A stretch of DNA of 64,000 bases from UMGS1601 sp964617585 (GCA_964617585.1 CAZTXS010000002.1:1-64000); one strand, 5' to 3'. Shown: positions 7,332 to 16,258, counted from the first letter of the stretch. Translations and numbers: made by a program. Notes: generated by a model not told the origin, from the letters alone.

Positions 7332-7880
7332 ATGAGAGTTATTACAGGTACGGCAAGAGGTAAAAAACTGATTGCTCCGCCGGGGCTTGACGTAAGACCT
7401 ACTACCGAAATGGTTAAGGAAGCTATTTTTTCAAGTATACATTTTGACCTTCCGGGCGCTTCTGTGCTGGATCTTTTTTCCGGGTCGGGTCAGCTTGGGG
7501 TAGAAGCTCTCAGCCGAGGCGCTAAGCATTGCGTCTTTGTTGACAAAAGCAAAAGCTCTATAGATGTAATAAGAAAAAACATCGAAATCTGCGGCTTTAA
7601 TTCTCAGTCGCGGGCGCTTAATATGGACAGCATTGAATATCTTTCGGTTGCAAAAACGGGGATTAATATTGCCCTTTTAGATCCTCCTTATAAACAGGGC
7701 TTGATTTTAAAGGCTATGCCACTTCTTGAAAGAATCATGTCCGATAACTCAATAGTAGTGTGCGAGCATGAAAACGAGCTTGCGCTTGAGGACAGCTACG
7801 GAAAACTGAAAAAAACCAAATCAAAAAGATATGGTAAAATTTCTGTTTCTTACTTTGAAGTAGCTTCCGAGGATGAATAA
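7332..7880 (+). CDS. rsmD: 16S rRNA (guanine966-N2)-methyltransferase
   Basis: 182 residues from the ATG at 7332. An in-frame GTG lies 12 bases earlier (7320), but family members begin MRVI(T/A)G, and GTGGTGA provides a ribosome-binding site for this ATG. SAM-binding motif LDLFSGSGQLGVEALSRGA and the N6/N2-methylase signature LLDPPY are both intact. It methylates G966 of 16S rRNA during small-subunit assembly. Followed 48 bp later by coaD, the usual rsmD-coaD order in Firmicutes. Confidence 0.93.
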   Translation: MRVITGTARGKKLIAPPGLDVRPTTEMVKEAIFSSIHFDLPGASVLDLFSGSGQLGVEALSRGAKHCVFVDKSKSSIDVIRKNIEICGFNSQSRALNMDSIEYLSVAKTGINIALLDPPYKQGLILKAMPLLERIMSDNSIVVCEHENELALEDSYGKLKKTKSKRYGKISVSYFEVASEDE

Positions 7881-7928
7881 AAAGCATATACTTAAACCAA
7901 ATAAGACGGATTGAGGGATTAGATATAA

Positions 7929-8414
7929 ATGGTTAAAAAAATTGCGGTCTGTCCGGGAAGCTTCGATCCCGTAACATTAGGACATTTAGATATTATCGAA
8001 CGGGCTTCCGGGCTTTTTGACGAGGTTATCGTAGCAGTTTCAATAAATTCACAAAAGACATACAGCTTTACCGCTGAAGAACGTATTGAGATGATTAAAA
8101 CGGTTTCAGAGCATCTTCCTAATATAAAGGTGGAAAAATGCGAAGGACTTTTGGCGGAGTATTGCAGGCAAAAAGGAGCAATCGCAATCGTTAAAGGACT
8201 AAGAGCCGTTACCGATTTCGAGTATGAATTCCAGCAGGCGCTTGCAAACAAAAAGCTTTATGAAAAAGCGGATACGATTTTCCTTACAACCAGGTCGGAA
8301 AATATGTATTTAAGCTCAAGCGTTGTAAAAGAAATAGCAAGCTACGGCGGAGATATAAGCGAATTTGTTCCGATGAAGGTTCTGAATATGATTAACAGAA
8401 GGATTTCAAGGTAG
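7929..8414 (+). CDS. coaD: Phosphopantetheine adenylyltransferase
   Basis: 161 residues, normal length. It transfers AMP from ATP to 4'-phosphopantetheine, the penultimate step of coenzyme A synthesis. The nucleotidyltransferase signature GSFDPVTLGHLDI (T/HxGH) is at residues 9-21. VKGLRAVTDFEYE and the C-terminal YLSSSVVKEIA motif are conserved. Cotranscription with rsmD is likely from spacing and order. Confidence 0.96.
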   Translation: MVKKIAVCPGSFDPVTLGHLDIIERASGLFDEVIVAVSINSQKTYSFTAEERIEMIKTVSEHLPNIKVEKCEGLLAEYCRQKGAIAIVKGLRAVTDFEYEFQQALANKKLYEKADTIFLTTRSENMYLSSSVVKEIASYGGDISEFVPMKVLNMINRRISR

Positions 8415-8556
8415 TTTTTGCAGCAATAATTTAACGTATACAAAGCATTTCGCCTTTCATTTGTGTGTTATGTGTTATGTGAAATGCTAAATATAAATCA
8501 TAGGAAAAGAACAAACAGGCAGGGCGAAAGCCTAGAAAAAAGAAGGAGAAAGAAAA

Positions 8557-9030
8557 ATGAAGATTGATGAGATTTTAGACCTGATGGACGAGTTGCTTGA
8601 CAAAGCGGTTACAGTGCCTTTCACAAACAAGAAAACACTTGTTGACACTGAAAAATTAAGAGAGTATATAGACAGTATAAGATATAATCTTCCGTCTGAT
8701 ATAAAACAGGCAAAAGAGCTTCAGAACGATAAAGCTCTTATTATGACAGAAGCTAATAAAAAGGCTGAGGTTATAATTAAGAAGGCTGAGGACAGAGCCA
8801 AGGTTTTGGTTTCAAATGAAGAGATATTAAAGCAGGCTAAAGAACAGGCGGCTGAAATTACGACTCAGGCTTATGCAATGGACAGGGACATCAGAAACGC
8901 TATGTCCGAAAAGCTTGACAGTCTTTTTGAACAGACTGAAGCTTCTCTTGCTTCAGCATTGAACGATATAAAAAACACAAGGATTGCTGTCAAAGCTGCA
9001 AACGCTCCTAAAAACACTTCAGAAGAATAA
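8557..9030 (+). CDS. Coiled-coil protein of the coaD neighbourhood (ATP-synthase b-like)
   Basis: 157 residues, mostly long charged helices (about residues 50-145) rich in Ala, Glu and Lys, like the peripheral-stalk b/H-type coiled coils after which such proteins are often named. There is no membrane segment or signal peptide, so it is a soluble coiled-coil protein. Similar proteins lie after coaD in many clostridia; the role is unknown, with division or envelope scaffolding suggested only by shape. The strong ribosome-binding site AGAAGGAGAAAG supports the ATG. Confidence 0.7.
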   Translation: MKIDEILDLMDELLDKAVTVPFTNKKTLVDTEKLREYIDSIRYNLPSDIKQAKELQNDKALIMTEANKKAEVIIKKAEDRAKVLVSNEEILKQAKEQAAEITTQAYAMDRDIRNAMSEKLDSLFEQTEASLASALNDIKNTRIAVKAANAPKNTSEE

Positions 9031-9043
9031 AATGACAAAGAAT

Positions 9044-9082
9044 AAAGGAACGGTTCCCGATTCAGGGAACTGTTCCTTTTTT
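9044..9082 (+). terminator. Bidirectional-looking intrinsic terminator
   Basis: AAAGGAACGGTTCCC pairs with GGGAACTGTTCC, followed by TTTTTT on the plus strand. It sits between convergent genes and may also stop the phage operon. Confidence 0.85.
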
Positions 9083-9112
9083 ATGTACAAAATTATTGAG
9101 TTTTAAAAATAC

Positions 9113-10027
9113 TTATGAATTGTATGCGTCTAAATACTGATACATTGTAGTATAAACTGCGTTATTGCTTCCGTTTATAATAAGTCTGTGTATAGCACAA
9201 CTTGATAAAGTTTGATTGTTAAACTGATAAGTGAACTTATCAAACAGCTCCTCGCCTAAATATCCTGAAACCTTAATTCCTATGTATTTAGACGCTCTTT
9301 TGGAGTAGTTTATTCTGCTGTTCAAAGCCATATCGGTGTCTGAAAGCCACTGCATATCAATAGGTATCTGCTTATGTCTTATTATTTCTCTTGAAATCGC
9401 ATATGAATCCTCTAAATTGTATGTTTCGTAATTTCCGTCGGAGTCTTTCATATGTATATTTGATATTAGATTCGACAGGCTTGAACCGCTGTATTTTTCA
9501 ATTATCGAACCGGAATAACTTCTTGTTGTTCCGGCAGGAGCCGTAACTCTCACCTCGTTTGTTTTATAAATAAACGGGTAGGTGCCGTATGCTTTTAAGG
9601 AATATGCAACTACAGCGTCCCACAGAGTGGAATTTTCTAAAACATAAATATAGTTTATAGTTTTTGTTCCCGACTCGCAGGTTATGTTTTTAAGTGAAAC
9701 ATTTCGGGAAAGCAGGTTGCTGAGCGAAACGGAAGTATTTATCTGAGGCTTAGGCTGATTCAGTCCGAGAGCAAGCGTATACGACCTTGAAACTATGTCC
9801 AGTCTGTAATAATTACTTTTAAACGTCATTTTTGATACGTCTACAGAACCGAAATGAATATAATCTTCCCCATCGATTCCGAAGGCTATTGAAATAATCT
9901 CTTTATAAGCTTCAGAAATAATGAAAGAGCCTTTAAATGTTGTATAAGGAGTATAACGTTCCTTTTCAAGATTAAAATAAATACATTTGTCAAGCCTTTC
10001 GGTAGTTATATTTCCGTCTGAATCCAT
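9113..10027 (-). CDS. Phage tail hub/baseplate-type protein (XkdQ / late-control-D-like)
   Basis: 304 residues from the first ATG. The N-terminal beta-rich part and the segment with WDAVVAYSLKAYGTYPFIY resemble the hub proteins of contractile tails (PBSX XkdQ, gpD, T4 gp27 class); assignment is by overall pattern, not by a catalytic motif. It is the last gene of the minus-strand phage operon. The frame continues in-frame upstream to 10057 (NSVYADIRV before this ATG), where GAGGGTGAT is correctly placed for an ATC codon. The true start may therefore be a non-canonical ATC, or the original start codon was lost by mutation. Confidence 0.55.
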   Translation of the reverse strand: MDSDGNITTERLDKCIYFNLEKERYTPYTTFKGSFIISEAYKEIISIAFGIDGEDYIHFGSVDVSKMTFKSNYYRLDIVSRSYTLALGLNQPKPQINTSVSLSNLLSRNVSLKNITCESGTKTINYIYVLENSTLWDAVVAYSLKAYGTYPFIYKTNEVRVTAPAGTTRSYSGSIIEKYSGSSLSNLISNIHMKDSDGNYETYNLEDSYAISREIIRHKQIPIDMQWLSDTDMALNSRINYSKRASKYIGIKVSGYLGEELFDKFTYQFNNQTLSSCAIHRLIINGSNNAVYTTMYQYLDAYNS

Positions 10028-10093
10028 AACTCTTATATCTGCATATACACTGTTGATTTATATCACCCTCGTTTCTGTTATTTTTTTTAAATA

Positions 10094-10453
10094 CTATGCG
10101 TTTTTGTACAATGATAAAGATACGTCATAAATATATTTATCCTCATTTCCACAGTATTCATAGCCTACTAACATAAAATTACCTACTGATAAGCCGTCGA
10201 TTTCAACAGTATGCTCACCGGAGCCCTTAAAGCCGTTAATTATAAAATACAATTCATTAAGTCTGCTTCTGTCCATGAACGCCTTAACCTCGAGCCGTTC
10301 ATGACCGTAACCCATATAAGCAGACGCTTTCGCCGTACTAAAAGCAGGTATTTCCTTAATTTCCGACGATCTGGATATTTTATAGCTGTTCACATAAAAA
10401 ACATATCCGTCTATGGAAACAGAAATTCTGTGTTTTGCATTTGTTTCATCCAT
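10094..10453 (-). CDS. Phage structural protein, probable tail-tube or hub-adaptor type
   Basis: 119 residues, beta-rich, no signal or membrane segment. The pattern (SVSIDGYVFYVN, IKEIPAF, GYGHERLEV, ELYFIINGF, FMLVGYEY) looks like a compact beta-sandwich tail protein lying between neck and hub genes. I do not recognise a specific named family. It keeps the operon spacing (21 bp after the previous stop) and strand. Confidence 0.5.
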   Translation of the reverse strand: MDETNAKHRISVSIDGYVFYVNSYKISRSSEIKEIPAFSTAKASAYMGYGHERLEVKAFMDRSRLNELYFIINGFKGSGEHTVEIDGLSVGNFMLVGYEYCGNEDKYIYDVSLSLYKNA

Positions 10454-10474
10454 ATATTAAGTCAGCCTCTCAAA

Positions 10475-10888
10475 TTAATCTTCCGGCGCAGCTTCGGATA
10501 TGAAGCACTTAAACTTCAAGAAAATATCAGTTTCAAACCGAGAACAAAGACTGTTCACCTTTAATTCTCCAAGCTTTATTGAAACAGGAAGCGCAGTTTC
10601 ACTGAAAATAAAATCCATGTACACTTTTTCTATCAATTCACTGAACGAATCAGCCGCAGTTCCTTTTCCGGCGATAATCTTACATTCTGCGTCAATTAAA
10701 ACCTCGCTTGATTTCACATTGCTGTTACATTGATAACTGCATACTTTCTCCACGCCTTTTATGCATATGAAACCCGTATGGCAGATTTGATTCTTTATCA
10801 AATCAATATCGTCTGAATACTGATTATAAACTGTAATTCCGTTATCAGACAATATATCGCATATACTTGTTTTAAAAGTGTTAAACAT
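10475..10888 (-). CDS. Phage neck / tail-completion-like protein
   Basis: 137 residues. The N-terminal SICDILSDNGITVYNQYSDD followed by a beta-rich half fits the pattern of tail-completion or neck proteins encoded two genes after the major capsid protein. It has five cysteines, unusual for that role. Four bases separate it from the upstream connector gene, indicating translational coupling. No firm family call. Confidence 0.5.
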   Translation of the reverse strand: MFNTFKTSICDILSDNGITVYNQYSDDIDLIKNQICHTGFICIKGVEKVCSYQCNSNVKSSEVLIDAECKIIAGKGTAADSFSELIEKVYMDFIFSETALPVSIKLGELKVNSLCSRFETDIFLKFKCFISEAAPED

Positions 10889-10892
10889 AATT

Positions 10893-11261
10893 CTAACCCC
10901 TTACAGATGAAAAAATGAAGTCCATATCCTCTGTTAAATCTGATATTCTTAGCAAAGCGTTATTTCTGAGCTCTCTTGCTCCTTCAAGCCTTTCGTTTTG
11001 ATTTAAAGCCTCGGTTGCCGAACCTGTTATTGTTATTCCCCTTTTATCCTTCATAAGCGAAAGAACCGTATAATCGTAATAAGCTACACAAGCGGCGGCA
11101 TATTCACATCGTTTAATATCCTTTTGCTCGGTCGGCGTTTCAATAAGCTTTCCCTCTATAAAATCCTTTGCGTCATCTATTGTATCGACGTAATTTTGCA
11201 CATCTGAATTGGACAGTTCAGAAATACTCTGAAATATATCCGTTATATTTCCGAGGTCCAT
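10893..11261 (-). CDS. Phage head-tail connector protein (gp6-like)
   Basis: 122 residues, mainly helical, with the pattern of HK97-gp6 / SPP1-gp15 connectors: an N-terminal helix, DAKDFIEGKL, an internal CEYAAACVAYYDY helix, and RLEGARELRNNALLRISDL near the end. Its position directly after the capsid gene is the usual one. It would form the ring between portal and tail. Confidence 0.6.
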   Translation of the reverse strand: MDLGNITDIFQSISELSNSDVQNYVDTIDDAKDFIEGKLIETPTEQKDIKRCEYAAACVAYYDYTVLSLMKDKRGITITGSATEALNQNERLEGARELRNNALLRISDLTEDMDFIFSSVRG

Positions 11262-11306
11262 ATAAACACCTCCGTAATAAAACTAATACTTTAAATATGA
11301 TTAATA

Positions 11307-12278
11307 CTAATCGGTACTAAGAACCTTAGTAGCGCCTGACGCTATTTTTGAAAATCCTACCGTAATTGAACAAGCAATCTCATCACACTGAGTAGAAATC
11401 AGCTTATCGAAATCTACTATGATATCTGTTCCGAAAATCATTTCAAGAGCGCAGTTTTTGTCAACGCCGACTGCTATACTGTCGCTTATTTCAGGGCATT
11501 TTACAAGAGTAACCCCGTACGGAGTTTTAACCATACCGCTTGTCATATAATCGGAAACGCAGTACTTCATCTCTTCAAATGCAAGAATTTTTGCCATATC
11601 AGCAGGCGAACAAAGCATTGTTGTCATATCATACTCGTTCATAGAAGCCCAAAATTCAGCTAAATCAGCATAAGTAAGCTCATCTCCGATAATAGATGAC
11701 GGAGTAACTCCCGTGCTTAAAACGTTTACTGCTTTTGCGTTTACGGCTCTTGATATCTGAGCGCCCAAATCCTTCAAAATAACTGCGAAGGTTTCAATTC
11801 TCTGCTTTCTGATTGACTCATAAGAGCATGAAAGCTTTCTCGCATATTTTGAAAGAGTGATTGCAGAGGATGAAAGTCTGACATTTGTGTTAGGCAGAGT
11901 TCCCGCTTCTGAAATTTCGTCATCGGTTCCCTGCTTTGAAACGGTCAGACCGCGATATGTAATCTCATCTGTTACAGTTGTTGCTGCAACCACCTCAGAC
12001 AGAACAGACGCCTGATCCATACCCTCTTTAATGCTTCTTCTTACAAACTCAGGGAACAAAACCGCCGACTCGGTTGAAAGAAAGAACTTTTCCACACGGT
12101 CGCAGTGTTCGCCCTGTACCTTAATATCGAATCTCTTGAGCTGGCGTTCATATGCGTCAAGACCCTCAAGATCCGTATTTTTATAATTTTCATCCGGGTC
12201 TAAATCGGTCAAAGCCATTGTAAAGCTTTTACCTGTAATGTTGTAGAGTCCCTTTTCTAATTTAATATCGTTATACAT
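11307..12278 (-). CDS. Phage major capsid protein (HK97 fold)
   Basis: 323 residues from MYNDIKLEKG. The longer open frame is rejected because GGAGAAAA lies 7 bases before this ATG and the first 15 codons of the long frame fall in the preceding gene. The sequence has the HK97 layout: N-arm, E-loop region near TYRGLTVSKQGTDDE, spine helix (KYARKLSCSYESIRKQRIET) and P-domain with a C-terminal ITVGFSKI strand. The start overlaps the protease stop by 8 bases. Reading frame fully intact. Confidence 0.75.
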   Translation of the reverse strand: MYNDIKLEKGLYNITGKSFTMALTDLDPDENYKNTDLEGLDAYERQLKRFDIKVQGEHCDRVEKFFLSTESAVLFPEFVRRSIKEGMDQASVLSEVVAATTVTDEITYRGLTVSKQGTDDEISEAGTLPNTNVRLSSSAITLSKYARKLSCSYESIRKQRIETFAVILKDLGAQISRAVNAKAVNVLSTGVTPSSIIGDELTYADLAEFWASMNEYDMTTMLCSPADMAKILAFEEMKYCVSDYMTSGMVKTPYGVTLVKCPEISDSIAVGVDKNCALEMIFGTDIIVDFDKLISTQCDEIACSITVGFSKIASGATKVLSTD

Positions 12279-13260
12279 AATTTTTTCTCCTTTTCTGAAG
12301 CTTTTTATTAAGCTTAAATTCATTATTATCAGTCATTGCTGTTTTTTCGCTTTGATTAAGCCTTCCGTCCTTTTTTGTCCAAAGCTGAGGCAAAAAAAGA
12401 CTTTCGCCGCGCGTCTTTTCAGAAAGCGTACGCTTTAAACAGAGCAGCTCTTCACAGTCGAGAGTTGAGATATTTTTTTCTATATATTCCGATGAAACGG
12501 ACGGTTCGCACAAGTACTGCATTGATATTACGTCATGCTTCAAATCGTCATATAGCTTAGAAATTATGTCATCCTTCTTTTTAATATCGCTTATCAGATC
12601 TTTTCTTGACCTGCCTGTGTTTTTCGTCATATTCAGGCTGTCATTATCATTGCGAAATCCCTTTATCACTCCTGCGTTAGGCTGAGCCGGAATAGCAACG
12701 AAAGACCATTCATATGCGTCTGACGGTTCTTCCAGAACAGTATGGCAGACCTTTTTACCGTATTTTCTTCCTTTAATGTGAGAACACGGCTTAACTCGCA
12801 TATCCGCTCCGCAGACGGAGCATATTTCTCTGTCTATTTTACAGCTTATCGATACTTCTTTTTTTATCCCCGCTTCAATCTCTGAAATAAGATCACCGGT
12901 TTTATCGGTTTTAATCATATAAGCCTTGGCAAGCAAATAAGTATATGCTTCTCCCGTTGAAGCCGCACGGCTTTTATCAGTTTTCACCTCGGCGTCGAAA
13001 ATCCTTGCAGTCTGATTCTCACCCTTTGGGTTGTGGTCAAAAATACCTGTTTTTCCTATGAACATTTCCGACAGAGCCTCAAGCGCTTTCACCGAAAACC
13101 TTTCGTAATCCCTGTCGACGTTGTTATCACATAGTATAATGGGAAATGCGTATATATCGTCCTTTTTGAGTTCCTTCCGTGAATAAACGTTTATCTTTGA
13201 CATAATTTCGTCATCAACTTCAAAGCTATCCGAATTATTCACTCTCGCTTGTGTTTCCAT
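12271..13260 (-). CDS. Prohead protease/scaffold-like protein (XkdF-like)
   Basis: 329 residues from METQARVNN; AAAGGAG precedes this ATG, so the longer frame to 13329 is not used. Residues about 20-190 look like a capsid maturation protease of the PBSX XkdF kind (FDHNPKGEN, SISCKID, EWSFVAIPAQPNAGVIKG). A cysteine cluster CSVCGADMRVKPCSH suggests a bound zinc. The helical C-terminal 120 residues could act as a scaffold (delta-domain). It overlaps portal by 26 bases and capsid by 8. Confidence 0.65.
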   Translation of the reverse strand: METQARVNNSDSFEVDDEIMSKINVYSRKELKKDDIYAFPIILCDNNVDRDYERFSVKALEALSEMFIGKTGIFDHNPKGENQTARIFDAEVKTDKSRAASTGEAYTYLLAKAYMIKTDKTGDLISEIEAGIKKEVSISCKIDREICSVCGADMRVKPCSHIKGRKYGKKVCHTVLEEPSDAYEWSFVAIPAQPNAGVIKGFRNDNDSLNMTKNTGRSRKDLISDIKKKDDIISKLYDDLKHDVISMQYLCEPSVSSEYIEKNISTLDCEELLCLKRTLSEKTRGESLFLPQLWTKKDGRLNQSEKTAMTDNNEFKLNKKLQKRRKNYV

Positions 13261-14431
13261 CAGCTTTTCTCCTTTCATTTTCAATTTCCAAGGCTTCTGC
13301 CTGAGCGTTGTAAAGCCGAGCTTTTGCAAGCTCTGACTCGTCCTGAAGATTAATGTTATCCCACTCTACAAAAACCCTGCTGTCCGCTCCCAGAAGATGA
13401 AGATAGGTTTCGCATATTCTGCGTATAACAGGAGTTAAAAGTCTGCGGTAATATTCAAGCTCACTGGTTAAAATATCGCTTTGCTGCTGGCTCATTCTTT
13501 CGGTTGTCGACCAATTAAGTCCCAGCAGGAACGGCGGTATCGCAAGCTTTGAAATCATCTGCTCCAAAATTTGACGAACCGGAATTTCAGTGTCGATAAC
13601 CTGATTGTCTGCGCCGATAACCTTTATATCAACATCTCCTACCGCAACAAAATCCTTGACTATTCCATTTCTGGAAGCATTCATTCCGTCCGACCATTCT
13701 TTTGCTATCTGTATTGCCCGTTCCTTGGCAAAAGCCTTATCGCTCTCATTAGACGGCTTATAGGTAACTGCGTATCTTATATTTCCCACCCTGTCGAAGT
13801 TCTGACCGATACAGTCGTAAATCTTCATCAGAATCCCGGCTAAGCTGGGCAGTCCTCTGAAAATAGAAACGCCGTTAGGGCTTTTGGGGTTTGGATTAAG
13901 CGCTGAATAAAGTATCCTCTCAGGATATTCAATAAGGCGGTCGTCAGCTCCGCTTATTGCGTATATCCGTCTTTCGCAGGGAGTCTGACCTTCCTTTACC
14001 TCAAAACGTGTGGAATCGGCATTATAAATCCCGCAAACCTGCTTTGTCTTAGGATCTATCAGTATCTCGCCAATGGCTTTCCCGTAAGTCAGAAGCTGAT
14101 CCAAATGAATATCCATAAACGTGTTTAAGGAAGAGCCTGATATTCCAACAGGAATCGTATCCATAAATTCCTCAAGCTGAGTTTGATATCTCTCATCCTC
14201 ACAGATAAGCTTATACCCTCCTACAAGCCTTACTATTTTACCAATGCAGGCGTCAAGTATCGGAACCTGTGTTCTAAGCGTTTCATAAAAATCCTGCTCG
14301 AACGCATACGCCGTCGGAGCTAATCTGAAAATCTCCTTGCCGTTTACTCTTTCGGCTGAGGAAGCAATAGGCTCAAACCTTGCTGACTTATTTTCTTTTT
14401 CTCTGAATTTTAGTTTCATATTAATTACCAT
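13235..14431 (-). CDS. Phage portal protein
   Basis: 398 residues. Recognised by order (after the large terminase) and by portal-like segments: QVPILDACIGKIVRLVGG, a long stem region with FDRVGNIRYAVTYKP and GIVKDFVAVG, and the WSTTERMSQQQSD clip/crown region. Portals form the dodecameric ring through which DNA enters the head. Two possible starts (ATG 14431 or ATG 14419); neither has a good ribosome-binding site, and the first is covered by a perfect 9-bp inverted repeat. Confidence 0.75.
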   Translation of the reverse strand: MVINMKLKFREKENKSARFEPIASSAERVNGKEIFRLAPTAYAFEQDFYETLRTQVPILDACIGKIVRLVGGYKLICEDERYQTQLEEFMDTIPVGISGSSLNTFMDIHLDQLLTYGKAIGEILIDPKTKQVCGIYNADSTRFEVKEGQTPCERRIYAISGADDRLIEYPERILYSALNPNPKSPNGVSIFRGLPSLAGILMKIYDCIGQNFDRVGNIRYAVTYKPSNESDKAFAKERAIQIAKEWSDGMNASRNGIVKDFVAVGDVDIKVIGADNQVIDTEIPVRQILEQMISKLAIPPFLLGLNWSTTERMSQQQSDILTSELEYYRRLLTPVIRRICETYLHLLGADSRVFVEWDNINLQDESELAKARLYNAQAEALEIENERRKADGNTSESE

Positions 14432-14450
14432 GCCTTTGAAATCAAAGGCA
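14431..14450. repeat. Perfect inverted repeat over the portal start
   Basis: TGCCTTTGA-AA-TCAAAGGCA. In RNA it would pair across the bases immediately before the portal ATG and could hide the start codon. Confidence 0.6.
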
Positions 14451-14474
14451 ATTTCCTTTCATTGATTATTCAGC

Positions 14475-15743
14475 TTAATTTCTGTCAAGCGACATTACAA
14501 AAAAATCGTCGCCCGATCCATATACAAAAGCAGAAACAAAATATCTTATATCGTCCATGGCATGGTCGTTTTCCTTTACAGGGCAGTCCGAGCCGCTTTT
14601 TTCATCCCAGCGATAGAGAGTAAATTCCCTTAACGTATCTCTGCAAGATTTTGAGATCATAATTCTGCCTTCCGAAATAGCGTCGCCCACCTTGCGTATC
14701 CCGCTCATCACATCATTTTTAGCGGGAATCACATTGAAATAACCATGCCGCCTTATACATTCCATAAAAGACGCCGCCGACGGATCGCACACAACGGCTT
14801 CGGGCTTGAATTCACAGTCGGAGCAGAGCTTCTCCAAGCCCTTATAATGCTCCTCATCGGTACGCTGAACCCCCGAAAGACGAGAATTATAATAATACTC
14901 CTTTAATCGGTACCACACTCCGCCGGATAATCCCCAAAGTCCGAATGACGAAGGATTAACAGTTCCGTAATCACAGGACACGGCATATTTTTCAATACTC
15001 TCGGGAGGCTTTGAAAAGGTGTGTCGCAGCTCGTCAAACATAGGATAAACGCAGCCGTAAACGCTCGACCAGTTGCCGAGAACAAATCTTTCATAAAAAG
15101 CTCCGGAATAAAGTGTGTGATAACGCCTTTTAACCTCTTTACTGAGTGACGGATTATCGTCTAACGTGAACTTTAAATAAATCCCGTTTTTCTCATCTAT
15201 TTTGTCAATCCACTCTTTTTTGAACCAGTGATACGGATTATCAGGATTGCAGTTAAACCAAAGCTTAGAGCCTGTAACAGAGCATCTCGCTACAGCCTGC
15301 TCAACAAAAGACCTGGGCATAAGAGCCACCTCGTCAAGCAAAACACCCGAAAGAGTAATTCCCTGTATCAGCGATGCAGAACCCTCGTCTCTTCCTCCGA
15401 AATAGTAAAATCTGTTTTTGTATTTACCGTTTGAAACATCAAGATAGTTCTTTGATATGCTTTCTTTCATCTTAAAGCCTGCGGATTTAAGCATTGGTCT
15501 GAGCGGCTCTATCAGGTTGCGTTTGAGCGAAGTAATAGTTTTTCCGCAAAGTCCGAACGCTCCCGAAGAGAATTTAGTCATCGCCCACATGACAAAGGAA
15601 AAAGACATACAAGTTGTCTTGCCGCTTCTAACTGCTCCGTCGCAGATAATAACGTCTTTGTCTTTATAACGATCATCTGTCCACCATGTCATTATCTGCA
15701 TTTGTTTTTTTGAGTACCGATAAAACCTGTTATCAGCTTTCAC
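14475..15743 (-). CDS. Phage terminase large subunit
   Basis: 422 residues from a GTG at 15743 with GGGAGG 7 bases upstream; the ATG at 15794 of the longest frame has no such site. ATPase domain: Walker A GAVRSGKT (residues 36-43) and Walker B GVLLDE. Nuclease domain: CDYGTVNPSSFG, VVCDPSAASF and NDHAMDDIRYFV supply the three metal-binding acids. Both activities look intact. It packages DNA into proheads with the small subunit and portal. It overlaps the small-subunit gene by 11 bases. Confidence 0.9.
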   Translation of the reverse strand: MKADNRFYRYSKKQMQIMTWWTDDRYKDKDVIICDGAVRSGKTTCMSFSFVMWAMTKFSSGAFGLCGKTITSLKRNLIEPLRPMLKSAGFKMKESISKNYLDVSNGKYKNRFYYFGGRDEGSASLIQGITLSGVLLDEVALMPRSFVEQAVARCSVTGSKLWFNCNPDNPYHWFKKEWIDKIDEKNGIYLKFTLDDNPSLSKEVKRRYHTLYSGAFYERFVLGNWSSVYGCVYPMFDELRHTFSKPPESIEKYAVSCDYGTVNPSSFGLWGLSGGVWYRLKEYYYNSRLSGVQRTDEEHYKGLEKLCSDCEFKPEAVVCDPSAASFMECIRRHGYFNVIPAKNDVMSGIRKVGDAISEGRIMISKSCRDTLREFTLYRWDEKSGSDCPVKENDHAMDDIRYFVSAFVYGSGDDFFVMSLDRN

Positions 15744-16143
15744 TATCGTCCTCCCTGTCAGATGGAATTTCACCGACACTTTTATACCTGTCATCTTCAG
15801 ACCGGGATAAGCTTATCTGATGCGCCGATTTCAAAAAGCCTTCTAAAAACTCGGAACCGCTCTCTTCGTTTTCAATTTCAGCCTTACCTATTTCAAACAT
15901 AAGCTCGGCGGCTTTAAGCTTGTCATAGAATTTAATATCCGTGCTTCCGTCCTTATTTCTTTTTATTTCAGACACAGCATAAAGGCTTTCGCTTCGGAGG
16001 TTTTCATCGTTTCCCTCCGAACCGTCCTTTAAGACAAGTCCAACAGCCTCGCTCTTATCAGAGAACAGTATCCTGCCTATTGCAAGCTTTGCAAGCTCAG
16101 AAGCAGGAGTTCTGCAAACTCTTCTGTCCGAAAACCTTTTCAC
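15733..16143 (-). CDS. Phage terminase small subunit
   Basis: 136 residues from GTG at 16143, chosen because AAAGGAG is 7 bases upstream. The segment FYDKLKAAELMFEIGK is the conserved C-terminal helix of many small terminase subunits (DKLKALELLGK-type). It would recognise the packaging site. First gene of the phage module; the acidic C-terminus (SDREDDSES) is compatible with large-subunit contact. Sequence evidence is mainly that one motif plus position. Confidence 0.65.
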   Translation of the reverse strand: MKRFSDRRVCRTPASELAKLAIGRILFSDKSEAVGLVLKDGSEGNDENLRSESLYAVSEIKRNKDGSTDIKFYDKLKAAELMFEIGKAEIENEESGSEFLEGFLKSAHQISLSRSEDDRYKSVGEIPSDREDDSES

Positions 16144-16232
16144 ATATGTTCTCCTTTCGTATATTATTTTCTCCTGACCTGAGAAACTGAAAAAACATAA
16201 ACGTCTTTTCACTTATCCCGTGTAAAAGCAAA

Positions 16233-16258
16233 AAAGTTGCACGTTTCAGTGCAACTTT
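16233..16258 (-). terminator. Intrinsic terminator between rubrerythrin and phage operon
   Basis: AAAGTTGCAC/GTGCAACTTT, a 10-bp perfect stem with 6-base loop and TTTTTT on the minus strand. It insulates the phage module from the rubrerythrin transcript. The rest of 16144-16525 holds no supported gene. Confidence 0.85.

Noticed and set aside
8447..8490. AGCATTTC...GAAATGCT stem after coaD
   Set aside because: Long loop and no T-run; not convincing as a terminator.
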